DNA of 64,000 bases from JBBIQS01 sp037442205 (GCA_037442205.1 JBBIQS010000017.1:37022-101021); one strand, 5' to 3'. Positions 26,951 to 35,797 are shown, numbered from the stretch's first letter. Program-made: numbers and translations. Notes: a model not told the origin generated them from the sequence alone.

Positions 26951-27661
26951 TCACCGCTGCGGGGAAGCGAGCGAGCGAAGCATCCAGAACAGCGCGCGCA
27001 GCAGCGGGTCCTTGGGCAGGTAGAGGTCGGGAATCGGCTCGCCGGCGCGCTCAGTCCAGGGCTCGTAGGAAACCGAAGAGCCGGACTTGATCCACAGGTG
27101 GATCCCATCCCGCGCCTCGAGCCGCAGCTGTTGGCCGTCGGAGGTCACCAGTTGGAGTCTGGGCGCCTCGACCTTGGCCTGGCCGATGACCAGCTGAGAG
27201 GCGACGACTTCGATGGTGATCGGGGACCCCCGCGCATCGGGAGAGGGGTGCTCGCGCGTCAGGTGCAGCGACAGCCGGCCGCCCAATGGCGTGTCCCCAA
27301 CGGCGCAACCCTTCCCGAAGTCGACCTCGATCGAGGGCGAGCCAGCCGACTCCACGACTCGAGCGTCGGGGCACGAATGGAAGGCCAGGCGCAACGAGCG
27401 GCTCAGGCGAGCGCGCACCTCGGGCAGCGTCCCGAGGGGATCGAACAGCGGCTCGTCGAGCTTGAGGTTGACCTGGATCGCCGTGCCGCCGGGGTTGGAC
27501 CACTCGCCCGAGGGCGACGGCCGCCCAACCGGCGGCCGCGCGGGGGCGGTCGCCGGCCTCAACGGAGTCTGCGGCTCGGCGGCGAGCGGCGCGGGCGAGT
27601 GGGCGCAGGCGGAGGGCGCCCACGCCACTGCCAGCAGCATCCTCGCCGCGCTGCGGATCAC
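26951..27661 (-). CDS. Exported protein of unknown function, translationally coupled to the coiled-coil gene
   Basis: 236 residues. It starts at a GTG (27659-27661) that overlaps the TGA of the upstream coiled-coil gene as GTGA, so translation is probably coupled. A signal peptide is followed by PSACAHS, which could be a weak lipobox or a signal-peptidase I site. A Pro-rich linker leads to a domain of about 150 residues with alternating beta strands (RLSLHL, SPITIEVVASQLVIG, LRLEARDGIHLWI). No family recognised; an envelope location is likely. Confidence 0.6.
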   Translation of the reverse strand: MIRSAARMLLAVAWAPSACAHSPAPLAAEPQTPLRPATAPARPPVGRPSPSGEWSNPGGTAIQVNLKLDEPLFDPLGTLPEVRARLSRSLRLAFHSCPDARVVESAGSPSIEVDFGKGCAVGDTPLGGRLSLHLTREHPSPDARGSPITIEVVASQLVIGQAKVEAPRLQLVTSDGQQLRLEARDGIHLWIKSGSSVSYEPWTERAGEPIPDLYLPKDPLLRALFWMLRSLASPQR

Positions 27662-28497
27662 GCCTTTGCTTCGGGGGCGTTGGGCGCCGGCGCGGAGGGC
27701 TTGCCGGCCTCCTCGGACTTGGCGGCCTCTGCCGCCTTCGGCTCCTCGGCGGTGGGCCGCAGCGACTTCATCTCCCTCTCCACCAGGACCAGTTTCTTGG
27801 CCAGGTCGTCGCGCTCCAGGGTCAGGGCGCTGTGCTTGGCCTCGAGGGCGCGGAACTTGTCCTTGGCCACGTCCAGCTCGCCCTTCTGCACGATGAACAC
27901 CCGCCGGTCGGTCTCGGCCCGGCCCTTGAGGCGCTTGACCTCCTCGTCCAGCGAGCGGAGCTGCTCCCGGGCCTTGCCCAGCTGCTTCTCGGCCGAGTCC
28001 TGGCGGGCCTTCTCCTCGGCGCTCGGCTCGCGCGGCGCCTTCTCGGCGGCGGGCTCGGCCTTGGCCTCGGCCGGCTTCTCCTCGCGGACCGGGCGGCGCG
28101 ACTTGAGCGCCTCCACCTCGGCGGTCGCTTTCTTGAGCGAGCCCTTGGCGACCTCGGCCTCCTCGCGGGCCACCGCCAGCTTGTGCTCCATCTCGCGCTC
28201 GATCTCGGCGCGGGCGGTCTCGAGGTCGCTCTTGAGCTTGGAGGCCTCCTTCTCCTCGTAGCGGCGCTTCTTGACGTCGCGCAGCTTCTCCTTGAGCTCC
28301 TCGGCCTCCTTGCGCTTGGCCTCGAGCCCCTCGGTCGACTTCTTGGCCTCGTCCCTGAGCCCGCTCAGCTGCTGCTTGAGCGCCTCCAGCTCGGAGAGCG
28401 CCTTGTTCGAGGCCGCCCGGGCCCCGCCGACCTGCAGGCCCATCAGGATTGCGGCGATCGCCGCGAACGCGAACAGAATCCCCAGCACCACTTCCAT
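27658..28497 (-). CDS. Membrane-anchored coiled-coil protein
   Basis: 279 residues from the ATG at 28495-28497, chosen for the AAGGAG 6 bases upstream. One N-terminal membrane helix (VLGILFAFAAIAAILMGL) is followed by a long coiled coil (about 30-250) made of Lys/Glu/Ala heptads, interrupted near 140-165 by a Pro/Ala/Glu segment. The layout resembles RmuC or envelope-spanning coiled-coil proteins, without the nuclease part. It has its own candidate promoter and a terminator separating it from the Kelch gene upstream, and leads the two-gene unit with the exported protein. Confidence 0.65.
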   Translation of the reverse strand: MEVVLGILFAFAAIAAILMGLQVGGARAASNKALSELEALKQQLSGLRDEAKKSTEGLEAKRKEAEELKEKLRDVKKRRYEEKEASKLKSDLETARAEIEREMEHKLAVAREEAEVAKGSLKKATAEVEALKSRRPVREEKPAEAKAEPAAEKAPREPSAEEKARQDSAEKQLGKAREQLRSLDEEVKRLKGRAETDRRVFIVQKGELDVAKDKFRALEAKHSALTLERDDLAKKLVLVEREMKSLRPTAEEPKAAEAAKSEEAGKPSAPAPNAPEAKA

Positions 28498-28582
28498 GAC
28501 CGCTCCTTGCCCTGCGTGGACGGCGCGCCGCCCCCGATGCCGGGCTCGGGCCCGGCCTGACACGCCGCGAAAAAGGGGCCTT

Positions 28583-28610
28583 AACCTAGCCCGGCCCCCA
28601 CCGCCGTCAA
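28583..28610 (-). promoter_or_regulatory. Sigma-70-type promoter for the coiled-coil gene
   Basis: Reading the minus strand: TTGACG (28610-28605), a 16-bp spacer, then TAGGTT (28588-28583). It lies about 86 bases upstream of the ATG and just downstream of the Kelch gene's terminator. Confidence 0.4.
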
Positions 28611-28624
28611 GGGCCAAAGGGCGC

Positions 28625-28655
28625 GAAATGAAACGGGCGGCCGCCGGGCCGCCCG
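28625..28655 (-). terminator. Intrinsic terminator of the Kelch lipoprotein gene
   Basis: A 9-bp stem (28634-28642 with 28647-28655, CGGGCGGCC type) and 4-base loop, followed on the minus strand by a T-rich stretch (GTTTCATTT). It lies 32 bases past the stop codon. Confidence 0.65.
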
Positions 28656-28686
28656 CTCGCAACTCAGACCGATGGCTGGCCGAAGG

Positions 28687-30378
28687 CTACTCGGCCGGGG
28701 TGGGCATGAAGATCTCCATCGTGTCCAGGGTGGAGAAGCGGCTGCCGGCGTCCATGTCCACCCCGCCGATGACCAGCACGCTGCCGTCGTTCAGGAGGGT
28801 GCAGCTGTGGAAGACCCGGCGGTCGGCCATGTCCGCGCCCTTGGTGGCCCGCACCGCGGCGCCGCCGTCGGACAGCACCGCGGTGCTCGACACCGAGGCC
28901 ACCGGCGAGCCGCCGCGCCCGCCGATCACCAGGGCCCGGCCGTCCTTCAGGGTGACCGCGCAGCTCTGGCCGACGGCCAAAGGCAGCTCGTCGCCGCCCT
29001 GCTCGACTTGCGGGCCGGTGGGAGGGCCCTGGACGGTGATCACGTCGATCTTGCTGCTGGGGGTCGCCGGGAAGAGGTTGAAGGGGTTGGAGGAGGAGAA
29101 ATCGGAGAAGCCGCCGGCCAGCGCCGCCTTGCCCTTGCCGCCGGAGTAGAAGCCGACCTCGGCCGCCGCCGAGTATTGCCGCAGCCGGGTCAGGTCCAGC
29201 GGGGCGCCCGGGAACTGCAGGGTGTTGTTGAGGCTGTTGACCTGGGTTCCGTCGTACGAGAAGAACTGCGCGGCGTTGGGGGTGAGCGCCGGCGCCTTGT
29301 CGGTGGCGTTCTGGACCGCCGCCCCTGCCAGGAGCATCACGAACTGGCCGCTGTTGGCGGAGACGGCGGCGTGCCCGCTGCGCGCGATGAACCTGGTGCC
29401 GGTGGTGGTGCTCAGGCTGTGCGCGCTGCTGTCGGTGCTGTCGTACCACTCGGCGCTCTCAACGAACCAGGGCTTGCTGGGGCTGCCGCTCCAGAAGATG
29501 CCTCCGAAGATGATCGCCATCCCCTTGCGCTCCAGGGTGGCGGTGTGGCGCGAGCGGGGCTGGCGCGAGGTCGAGACCATGAAGATCCCGCTTCCGCCGC
29601 TCCCGGTGGGGTCGAAGAGCAGGGTGACCTGCTGGGTCTTCATCGCCGGCGCGCTGCTGGCCGGCTTGTCGGCGTACTCGCCGCCCACCACCAGCACCTG
29701 GTCGGTGGCCGGCAGGTAGGTGGCGCTGTGGAAGGCGCGCGGGGTGGTGGCGCCTCCGTTGACCCCGTCCTTGGCCATGGTCAGGTGGTCGGGCAGCTCG
29801 ACCAGGCCGGTATTGAGGTCGAGGAGCTCGGCGGTGGCGTGGTAGGTCCAGTTGGTCTGGGTCTGGCTGGCGCCGGTGAACCCGCCGGTGATCAGCACCC
29901 GGCCATCGCCGATCTGCGTGGCGGTGTGCCCGGCGCGGGCGACGTTGAGGCGGGTGGCCTTGGCCGGCTCGTCGGCGGTCACCACCGGGGAGAAGGACTC
30001 GACCGGGCGCAGGAAGACGTTGATCGCCAGCGGATCGGGATTGCTGGCCAGGTCCTCGGGAACGGTGAATTGCCCGGAGACGCCGTTGCTGACGATGCTC
30101 CCGCCCGGCGGGGCGCCGTTGAAACCGGTGACCTGCAGCCGCACCGGCACGCCAGCGGGGATCGAGGTCAGGGTGTCCTTGCTGTTGCCCACCGCCGACA
30201 CCTTCTCGGACAGCGTCTTGCCGTCGGCGTCGAGGGCGCGGAAGCGCAGGTGGGACACGTCCTTCATCGGGTTGGTGCTGCCGGGGCGGAGCACCTGCAC
30301 CGCGATCCGCGCCTCGCGGTTGCAGGCGGCCAGGGCCAGCACGGCCAACAGGACAGGGGTGCGAACAAGAGCGCGCAT
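28687..30378 (-). CDS. Kelch-repeat (galactose-oxidase-like propeller) lipoprotein
   Basis: 563 residues from the ATG at 30376-30378, giving a lipoprotein signal with lipobox LAAC. After a beta domain of about 110 residues (HLRFRALDADGKTLS, VRLQVTGFNG), six or so Kelch blades run to the C-terminus. Each pairs a hydrophobic-Gly-Gly turn with a preceding His or Arg: GHTATQIGDGRVLITGG, FHSATYLPATDQVLVVGG, SRHTATLERKGMAIIFGG and FHSCTLLNDGSVLVIGG. Such lipoproteins are common on myxobacterial outer membranes and probably bind a ligand; no catalytic copper site was recognised. It lies 14 bases after the PEGA gene and shares its promoter. Confidence 0.85.
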   Translation of the reverse strand: MRALVRTPVLLAVLALAACNREARIAVQVLRPGSTNPMKDVSHLRFRALDADGKTLSEKVSAVGNSKDTLTSIPAGVPVRLQVTGFNGAPPGGSIVSNGVSGQFTVPEDLASNPDPLAINVFLRPVESFSPVVTADEPAKATRLNVARAGHTATQIGDGRVLITGGFTGASQTQTNWTYHATAELLDLNTGLVELPDHLTMAKDGVNGGATTPRAFHSATYLPATDQVLVVGGEYADKPASSAPAMKTQQVTLLFDPTGSGGSGIFMVSTSRQPRSRHTATLERKGMAIIFGGIFWSGSPSKPWFVESAEWYDSTDSSAHSLSTTTGTRFIARSGHAAVSANSGQFVMLLAGAAVQNATDKAPALTPNAAQFFSYDGTQVNSLNNTLQFPGAPLDLTRLRQYSAAAEVGFYSGGKGKAALAGGFSDFSSSNPFNLFPATPSSKIDVITVQGPPTGPQVEQGGDELPLAVGQSCAVTLKDGRALVIGGRGGSPVASVSSTAVLSDGGAAVRATKGADMADRRVFHSCTLLNDGSVLVIGGVDMDAGSRFSTLDTMEIFMPTPAE

Positions 30379-30392
30379 GGAGTCCAGGTCTC

Positions 30393-32069
30393 TCACCAGT
30401 TGATGGTGGCGGTGCCGGTCACCGGCCGGGTCATGTAGGAGTAGCCGAAGAAGCCGCCGGCCCCCACCGCGCCGACGGCGACGATGCCCAGCGCGATCCA
30501 CAGGGCGGTGTTGCTGCTGCCCTTCTTGAGCGCCGGAAGCTCGCTCTCGTTGGGGCCCGTCGGCTCGCCGTTGAGGTCGCCGGGCTGGGCGATGACGTTG
30601 CGGACCTCGGAGCGCGGGGCGGTCTCGACCACCCGGGGCGCGTCGCCGCCGCGGCGGGACACCACCCGTTCCGAGCCACTGGCCGGAGCGCGGGTCTCAC
30701 CGTCGGAAGAGCCGCCGTAGCTGGAGCTGGACGACGAGCTGGAGCTGGACGAGCGGGAGCTGCCCGAGTTGGAGGAGACCGGGGCGCGGCCGCCGCCGCC
30801 CGCCGGGCGCCGCCCGCCGGACTCGGAGCTGGAGCCGGCACTGACCGAGGCGATGGCCGAGGACGACGAGCCGGGGCGGGGCAGGGCGTCGCGGGCGACC
30901 TTGGTCGGGATCCTCTCCTCGTCGCCGAAGATGTCGACTCGGTTGGCGACGTCGGCGCCCACCTTGTAGACCTCGATGCCGGCGCCGAGCATCTCCTGGT
31001 CGAAGACCACCCGCTGCAGCAGGCACAGCTTGCGGTTGGAGGTGTTGAGCAGGTGGCTGCTGACGACGATGGTGTCGCCCTCCTTGTGGACGCCGCCCAA
31101 GACCACGAAGTCGGCCTTGGCGGAGTCGGCCAGGGACAGGGCCTTGGAGACCGCCACCTCGTCGAGCGCGTTGCGTGACAGCAGCGCGGCCAGCTCGCCG
31201 CCCGGGCCGCCGCCGCCGCCCAAGTCCGGCGAGACCTTGGCTGTGTCGTTCGGCCGCACCTCGATCCGGTCCGCCCAGACATCGCCCGAGGCGGGGACCA
31301 CCGCGAGGAAGTGGCGGCCCTTGATGACGTCGTTGATCTGCAGCGGGGATTTGCCCAGCTCGCGGCCATCGAGGAAGACGGTGGCCCCGGAGGCGCCGGT
31401 CACCTGGATCGAGCCGCGGGGAGCGCCGCGCAGCTTGCCGCCCAGGTTGTCGAAGATCCGCAGAAACACCGGGGGAAAACGCTCGGCGTCCAGCTTGCGG
31501 TCGGGTTCGAGGCGGATCACCTGGGACAGCATCCGCTCGCCGTCCGAGTCCTGGCTGAGCCGGAAGTAGGCGACTGCGAGGCTGAGGTAGGCGCTGGTCA
31601 GCTCCCCGAAGTCGACGTAGGCGTGCTGGCCCTCGAAGAGGGCGATGGCCTTCTCCAGCTCGTCGGCGGCCGGCTTGAACTTGAGCTTCTTGATCAGCTC
31701 GTCGGCCTTGTTGGCGTGCTCCTTGGCCTCGGCGAGCAGGCCGGAATCGCGGCGGGGGGTCGGGTTGATCTGCTTGGTGACCACCGGGGCCGCTTCGGCC
31801 TTGAGCTGGACCAGCTGCAACTGCTCGGAGCTCTTGAGCTCGTTGCTCAGCAGGTCGGCGGTCTTCTCGCCCACGCTCGCCGGCAGGCTGTCGTAGATGG
31901 GCGCGTAGGGGAGGACCAGCACCTTGGGCAGGTCGCCGGCGAAGGCGGGGGGAGTGAGCAGGCCGCCGGCGCTGGTGAGGACCAGCGCCACGATGGTCGT
32001 GGAGGCGACCGCACGGCCGGCGCGCTCTCTCAGCGCGGCCAGCGCCGCCATCCCTCGGCGTGAACTCAT
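30393..32069 (-). CDS. PEGA-domain protein with Ser-rich linker and C-terminal membrane helix
   Basis: 558 residues from the ATG at 32067-32069, with AGGAG upstream. A long signal-like N-terminus (ends PPAFAGD) is followed by a helical, TPR-like region (residues 60-190). A PEGA domain lies at about 210-270 (GSIQVTGASGATVFLDGRELGK). A second alpha/beta part follows, then a Ser/Gly/Arg-rich linker with a run of 11 Ser (near 445), and one membrane helix near the end (ALWIALGIVAVGAVGAGGFF). PEGA domains usually sit in surface-layer or outer-membrane-associated proteins. It is first gene of the unit with the Kelch lipoprotein, so a shared envelope role is likely. Confidence 0.75.
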   Translation of the reverse strand: MSSRRGMAALAALRERAGRAVASTTIVALVLTSAGGLLTPPAFAGDLPKVLVLPYAPIYDSLPASVGEKTADLLSNELKSSEQLQLVQLKAEAAPVVTKQINPTPRRDSGLLAEAKEHANKADELIKKLKFKPAADELEKAIALFEGQHAYVDFGELTSAYLSLAVAYFRLSQDSDGERMLSQVIRLEPDRKLDAERFPPVFLRIFDNLGGKLRGAPRGSIQVTGASGATVFLDGRELGKSPLQINDVIKGRHFLAVVPASGDVWADRIEVRPNDTAKVSPDLGGGGGPGGELAALLSRNALDEVAVSKALSLADSAKADFVVLGGVHKEGDTIVVSSHLLNTSNRKLCLLQRVVFDQEMLGAGIEVYKVGADVANRVDIFGDEERIPTKVARDALPRPGSSSSAIASVSAGSSSESGGRRPAGGGGRAPVSSNSGSSRSSSSSSSSSSSYGGSSDGETRAPASGSERVVSRRGGDAPRVVETAPRSEVRNVIAQPGDLNGEPTGPNESELPALKKGSSNTALWIALGIVAVGAVGAGGFFGYSYMTRPVTGTATINW

Positions 32070-32117
32070 GAAAATGCTCCTTCTTCGCCCGGTTGGACCC
32101 TTGGGGGCCAACCGAAA

Positions 32118-32146
32118 AAGCTACCTTCCGCCAGCAGGCAGGTCAA
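32118..32146 (-). promoter_or_regulatory. Sigma-70-type promoter for the PEGA-Kelch operon
   Basis: Minus strand: TTGACC (32146-32141), 17-bp spacer, TAGCTT (32123-32118). It lies about 50 bases upstream of the PEGA start codon. Confidence 0.5.
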
Positions 32147-32198
32147 ATCGCAGCCCAGCGGCGCCTCCCGTCCGATCGCGGCCAGTGTTCACCACCAG

Positions 32199-32227
32199 TT
32201 GGCGAGAAGGCGAGCGCGCGCTAGAAA
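32199..32227 (+). promoter_or_regulatory. Candidate promoter for the membrane protein-serine hydrolase operon
   Basis: TTGGCG (32199-32204), 17-bp spacer, TAGAAA (32222-32227). The ATG at 32260 lies 33 bases downstream. It is divergent from the PEGA promoter. Confidence 0.4.
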
Positions 32228-32259
32228 GGCTCGCTTCTGTGACCGATGAGGAGCTCCGC

Positions 32260-32898
32260 ATGACCCGTCTCTTGTGCGCGTCCCTGCTGTGCGCCGCGCT
32301 GGCAACGCTCGGCGCGCCGGCCACCTGCCGCGCCCAGGAGGGCCTGCAGCTGACCGCGCCTCCGCTGCTGGAGAACACCGAGCTCTCGCGCACGATGGAG
32401 CCCAGGCTGCTCCACGAGCAGCTGCTGTTCTCGGGAGTGACCGCGCTGGTGGCCGTGCCGGCGGCGATGGGGCTGGGCTCGCTGTGGGGCCGGATCCCCT
32501 CCAACCTGATCGCCGCGGCGCTGCCGGCGGTGCTGTTCTACCTGGTCGTCCCGCCGCTGGCGACGGCATGGGTGGCGCGCCTCATCGGCTCGGAGAGCCA
32601 GAACCTCTCTCCCGGGCTGTTCCTGCCGGCGCTGGCTGGTTTTGGCGTCCACCTGGCGGCGACGGCGGTGGGAGTGCTGCTCAACGTCTCCACCAGCCAG
32701 CCTTGGCTGGCGCTGCTGCTGGCGGTGGTGGACGCGGTGGCGATGACCCCGGCCACGGTCTTCGCCATGAACGCCCTCGCCGCTCCGCGCGCCCCCGCGC
32801 CGATGCCCGCGGCGCCCGCGGTCGAGACTCCGGCCCCTGCCGGCTCGCGCGAGCTTCCCGACGCCAGGCCGCTCTTCGCCCTCTCCATCCCCTTCTGA
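32260..32898 (+). CDS. Small integral membrane protein of unknown function
   Basis: 212 residues from the ATG at 32260, with GAGGAG 7 bases upstream. A signal peptide (cleavage near CRAQE) is followed by a polar stretch, then four hydrophobic helices (about 50-175) and a Pro/Ala-rich tail ending in SIPF. No family recognised. It leads an operon with the serine hydrolase 18 bases downstream and the small lipoprotein. Confidence 0.65.
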   Translation: MTRLLCASLLCAALATLGAPATCRAQEGLQLTAPPLLENTELSRTMEPRLLHEQLLFSGVTALVAVPAAMGLGSLWGRIPSNLIAAALPAVLFYLVVPPLATAWVARLIGSESQNLSPGLFLPALAGFGVHLAATAVGVLLNVSTSQPWLALLLAVVDAVAMTPATVFAMNALAAPRAPAPMPAAPAVETPAPAGSRELPDARPLFALSIPF

Positions 32899-32916
32899 CG
32901 ATCGCGAGCGAACCCC

Positions 32917-34068
32917 ATGAGAAGTCTCCTCGCCTCCCTCGCGCTGCTCCTCGCCTGGTCGCCGGCGAGTGCGCCGGCCCAGACCTGCCCGGCCTCGAGC
33001 GGCTTTCCCGGCGCCGCCTGGACCGATGCCAGCGCCGCCATCGCCGCAGCGCGGACCGCCGAGATCAAGGCCCTCGAAGACTACATGTTCACCCTCACCG
33101 GCACCGATGCGGAGCGAAAGGGCATCCGCACCGACTCGGTGGTGATCATCCAGGGTGGGAAGCTGGTGTACGAGCGCTACGCCCGCGGCTTCAACCCCGA
33201 CCGCCGCCACATCGCCTGGTCGGTCACCAAGAGCTACACCGGCACGCTGATCGGCGTGGCGGCGCAGCGCGGCCTGCTCAAGCTCGAGGACTCGATCTGC
33301 AAGTACGTCCCCGAGGCTCCCTCCGACAACTGCTCGATCCGCGTGGTGGACCTGCTCGAGTTCGCCAGCGGCATCGACTGGAAGGAGATCTACGAGAACC
33401 AGAGCAATCAGGAGTCGAGCGTGCTGGCCATGCTCTACGGCCAGGGGCACACCGACATGGCCGGCTTCGTGGCCGGGCATCACCGCCGCGACGAGCCGGG
33501 CACCAGCTACCAGTACTCCACCGGCGAGACGACCCTGCTGGCGGCGGTGGCGGCAGGGGCGCTGGAGCCGACGCTGGGCGCGGAGTGGCCCTGGCCGGCG
33601 CTGTTCGATCCGATCGGGATGCAGAACCCGGTCTTCGAGCGCGACGCCCGCGGCCACTACGTCGGCGGGGCCTTCCTCTACCTGACCGCGCGCGACCTGG
33701 CGCGCCTGGGCTGGCTGATGCGCAACGACGGCTGCTGGAGCGACCAGCGCCTGCTGCCGCAGGGCTGGGTCGCCGATTCGACCAAGGTCAGCGAGCCCAT
33801 CAAGAAGAAGACCCTCGAGCGCGCGGACGGCGACGTGCAGGGCCGCCAGTGGTGGATCAACACCCCGGTCCCGGAGCAGAACCAGGGCGTGCCCTGGCCC
33901 GATCTGCCGGCCGACACCTTCATGGCCCAGGGGCATTGGGGCCAGTTCTGCGCCGTCATCCCGTCGCTGGACATGGTGGTGGTGCGCATGGGCGACGACC
34001 GCGACTCCACCGCCCTGGACCTCAACAAATTCGTCAAGCTGGCGATCGAAGTGGGGAAGAAGCCATGA
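32917..34068 (+). CDS. Exported serine hydrolase, beta-lactamase class C / DD-peptidase fold
   Basis: 383 residues with a signal peptide (cleavage near SAPAQT). The penicillin-binding fold motifs are present: S102-V-T-K105 (SxxK nucleophile and general base), YQYSTGE with the Tyr-x-Ser second element, and HWG at 340-342 in place of KTG, as seen in many esterase or amidohydrolase members of this family. It could act on peptidoglycan stem peptides, D-amino-acid amides or esters; HxG at the third motif argues against a classical beta-lactamase. It shares a 4-base ATGA overlap with the next small lipoprotein gene. Confidence 0.85.
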   Translation: MRSLLASLALLLAWSPASAPAQTCPASSGFPGAAWTDASAAIAAARTAEIKALEDYMFTLTGTDAERKGIRTDSVVIIQGGKLVYERYARGFNPDRRHIAWSVTKSYTGTLIGVAAQRGLLKLEDSICKYVPEAPSDNCSIRVVDLLEFASGIDWKEIYENQSNQESSVLAMLYGQGHTDMAGFVAGHHRRDEPGTSYQYSTGETTLLAAVAAGALEPTLGAEWPWPALFDPIGMQNPVFERDARGHYVGGAFLYLTARDLARLGWLMRNDGCWSDQRLLPQGWVADSTKVSEPIKKKTLERADGDVQGRQWWINTPVPEQNQGVPWPDLPADTFMAQGHWGQFCAVIPSLDMVVVRMGDDRDSTALDLNKFVKLAIEVGKKP

Positions 34069-34385
34069 AGACCGCCAAGTTCTCCCTCGCGGCAGCGGCG
34101 CTGCTGCTGGCACTGGCGCTGGGCTGTGGCAGCTCGCGTCCGGGCTATCCCTACTCTTGGAACGACCTGCGGCTGATCAGCTCCTACACCGCCAAGACCG
34201 CCTGCTCCTGCCTGTTCGTCATGGAGTTCGACGAGGCCGCTTGCCGGGCCTACGCCAAGCAGGAGCCGCCCATCGCCACCTGGACGGTCGACCGCAACGC
34301 GAAGACGGTGGACGCCTCGACCGGCCTGATGTGGGGCGCGCGCGCCCGCTACATGGGCCCCAAGTTCGGCTGCACACTGGAGTAG
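34065..34385 (+). CDS. 106-residue Cys-containing lipoprotein
   Basis: Starts inside the stop of the serine hydrolase gene (ATGA overlap), so translation is coupled. Lipoprotein signal with the acylated Cys21 (ALGCGSS). The mature part of about 85 residues contains four more cysteines (a Cys-Ser-Cys pair, EAACRAY, FGCTLE), probably disulfide-bonded in the periplasm. It was not recognised as a known family. The tight coupling suggests it binds, anchors or inhibits the neighbouring hydrolase. It ends 5 bases from the convergent metallophosphoesterase stop. Confidence 0.65.
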   Translation: MKTAKFSLAAAALLLALALGCGSSRPGYPYSWNDLRLISSYTAKTACSCLFVMEFDEAACRAYAKQEPPIATWTVDRNAKTVDASTGLMWGARARYMGPKFGCTLE

Positions 34386-34389
34386 CCGG

Positions 34390-35175
34390 TCAGCGGTGGC
34401 GCAGGGTGAGGAAGGCCACCTCGCGAGGGGCGGCCACCCGCAGCGGCAGCGCCGAGCCCAGCCCGCGGCTGACGTAGAGGTGGGTCTCGCCGACGGCGAA
34501 GAAGCCGGACAGGTACTTGACCCCGATCCGCCGGGCGATCCCTCGGGTGACCCTGGGCAAGAGGATCTGTCCGCCGTGGGTGTGGCCGGCCAGCGCCAGC
34601 GCCACTCCACGTCCGGGCAGCAGGTCGGCGGCATTGGGGTCGTGGGTGAGCACCAGCCGGGTTCCGTCCAGCGGCAGTCCGGAGAAGGCCGCCTGGGCAT
34701 CGGAGTTTCCAGTGCGGTGATCGTCGATGCCGATCAGGTGCAGGTCCTGGTCGCGCAGGCGGACGGTGGCGAACTCGTTGCGCAGCACCGCGATCCCCGC
34801 CCGGCGCAAGCCGGCCTCGATGGCCCGCGGATCGGTCCAGTGATCGTGGTTGCCGAGGGTGGCGAAGGCCGGCGGCTGCAGGCGCGACAGCGCCAACTCG
34901 AGCCGGGGAATTGCCCTCGCCGAGGTGCACACGTAGTCGCCGGTGAGCAGCACCAGATCCGGCCGCCGAGCGTTGATCAGGTCGAGGATCCGCCACAGCC
35001 GCCTGGGCCGCAGCGCGGCCGAGACGTGCAAGTCGGTGAGGTGGGCCACCACCACGCCGTCGTGCTCGGGCTGGATGAGCGGCGAGCGGACCTCGTATTC
35101 CTCGAGATTCACCCGGGCCAGCCGGCGCGGCCTTGGGGAGAGAGGGCGCCGGTCCTCGGTCAACGGCAGCTTCAT
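34390..35175 (-). CDS. Calcineurin-like metallophosphoesterase
   Basis: 261 residues from the ATG at 35173-35175. All five metal-site motifs are present in order: DLH (48-50), GD (79-80), GNHD (108-111), THD (177-179) and GHTHGGQ (197-203). The spacing and the GHTHGGQ ending match the YaeI/YkuE branch, some members of which hydrolyse lipid A precursors or phospholipids; the substrate here is unknown. There is no N-terminal membrane anchor, unlike many YkuE proteins. Upstream Shine-Dalgarno is poor. Confidence 0.85.
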   Translation of the reverse strand: MKLPLTEDRRPLSPRPRRLARVNLEEYEVRSPLIQPEHDGVVVAHLTDLHVSAALRPRRLWRILDLINARRPDLVLLTGDYVCTSARAIPRLELALSRLQPPAFATLGNHDHWTDPRAIEAGLRRAGIAVLRNEFATVRLRDQDLHLIGIDDHRTGNSDAQAAFSGLPLDGTRLVLTHDPNAADLLPGRGVALALAGHTHGGQILLPRVTRGIARRIGVKYLSGFFAVGETHLYVSRGLGSALPLRVAAPREVAFLTLRHR

Positions 35176-35617
35176 CGCGCGGCCAAGGTAGCGCGAGAGC
35201 GGGCCAGATCGCAGGCTTCGGCCTGAGGAGCGCCTGCCCGCTTGTCCGGGAAGCGTGAGGTCGTCCTGGCACCGGTCCGGTTGCCTGCGACCCGGGCGGC
35301 CAAGATCGCAAGCAGTGCGGCATTCTGCACCGCTAGTCGCGCCAAAATTGTCGCGGACAGGCCACAGCAGGGTGGAGGCCGACCCGGTGGCGAGCCGTCG
35401 GCAACGGCCGCCTGTGCCGGAAACCTCTTGGCCGGCGGGAGGTTGGTGGCCGTGGCAGCCGCCGCGAGGTCGCCGCTGTAGGGACCAGCAACGCTGGCAC
35501 GCCCGGCGCATTCAACAGACGGCGGGCGAGCGGTGGGACTGGTGAAGGTGCCGCGCGCCCAACGTAGGTGTTTCGAGCAGCCGGTCGAAGGAAGAGGAGG
35601 AAGAAAGGCAGGACGCC
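35176..35617. other. Intergenic region, 442 bases
   Basis: Lies between the metallophosphoesterase (-) and the zinc-ribbon gene (+). Open frames here have no sensible domain content. Apart from a purine-rich stretch at 35590-35605 (GAGGAGG) ahead of the small gene, I see no defined site. Confidence 0.35.
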
Positions 35618-35797
35618 ATGAATGCCCAGAACCACTATTGCTGTCGTTGTCACCGGACGACCAAGTTCGCGGTCGACGGAGTGAAGCTCACCTGCACCAG
35701 CTGTGGCGTGATCGTCGAGAGGCAGGCGCGCAGCGAAGGGGCGCGAGGCATGGTCGGCAATCCCCTGCGCTCTTTCAAGACCTCGTTCGCCGCCTGA
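35618..35797 (+). CDS. 59-residue zinc-ribbon protein
   Basis: Small gene with ATG at 35618 and TGA at 35795-35797. The product begins MNAQNHYCCRC and contains two Cys-x-x-Cys knuckles (CCRC near residues 8-11 and CTSC near 26-29) about 15 residues apart, a compact zinc ribbon. A basic tail follows (ERQARSEGARG, RSFKTSF). A purine-rich Shine-Dalgarno region precedes it. A likely terminator follows 22 bases after the stop. Cys-Cys-x-Cys at the first knuckle gives one extra Cys. It could bind nucleic acid or a partner protein; function unknown. Confidence 0.6.
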   Translation: MNAQNHYCCRCHRTTKFAVDGVKLTCTSCGVIVERQARSEGARGMVGNPLRSFKTSFAA

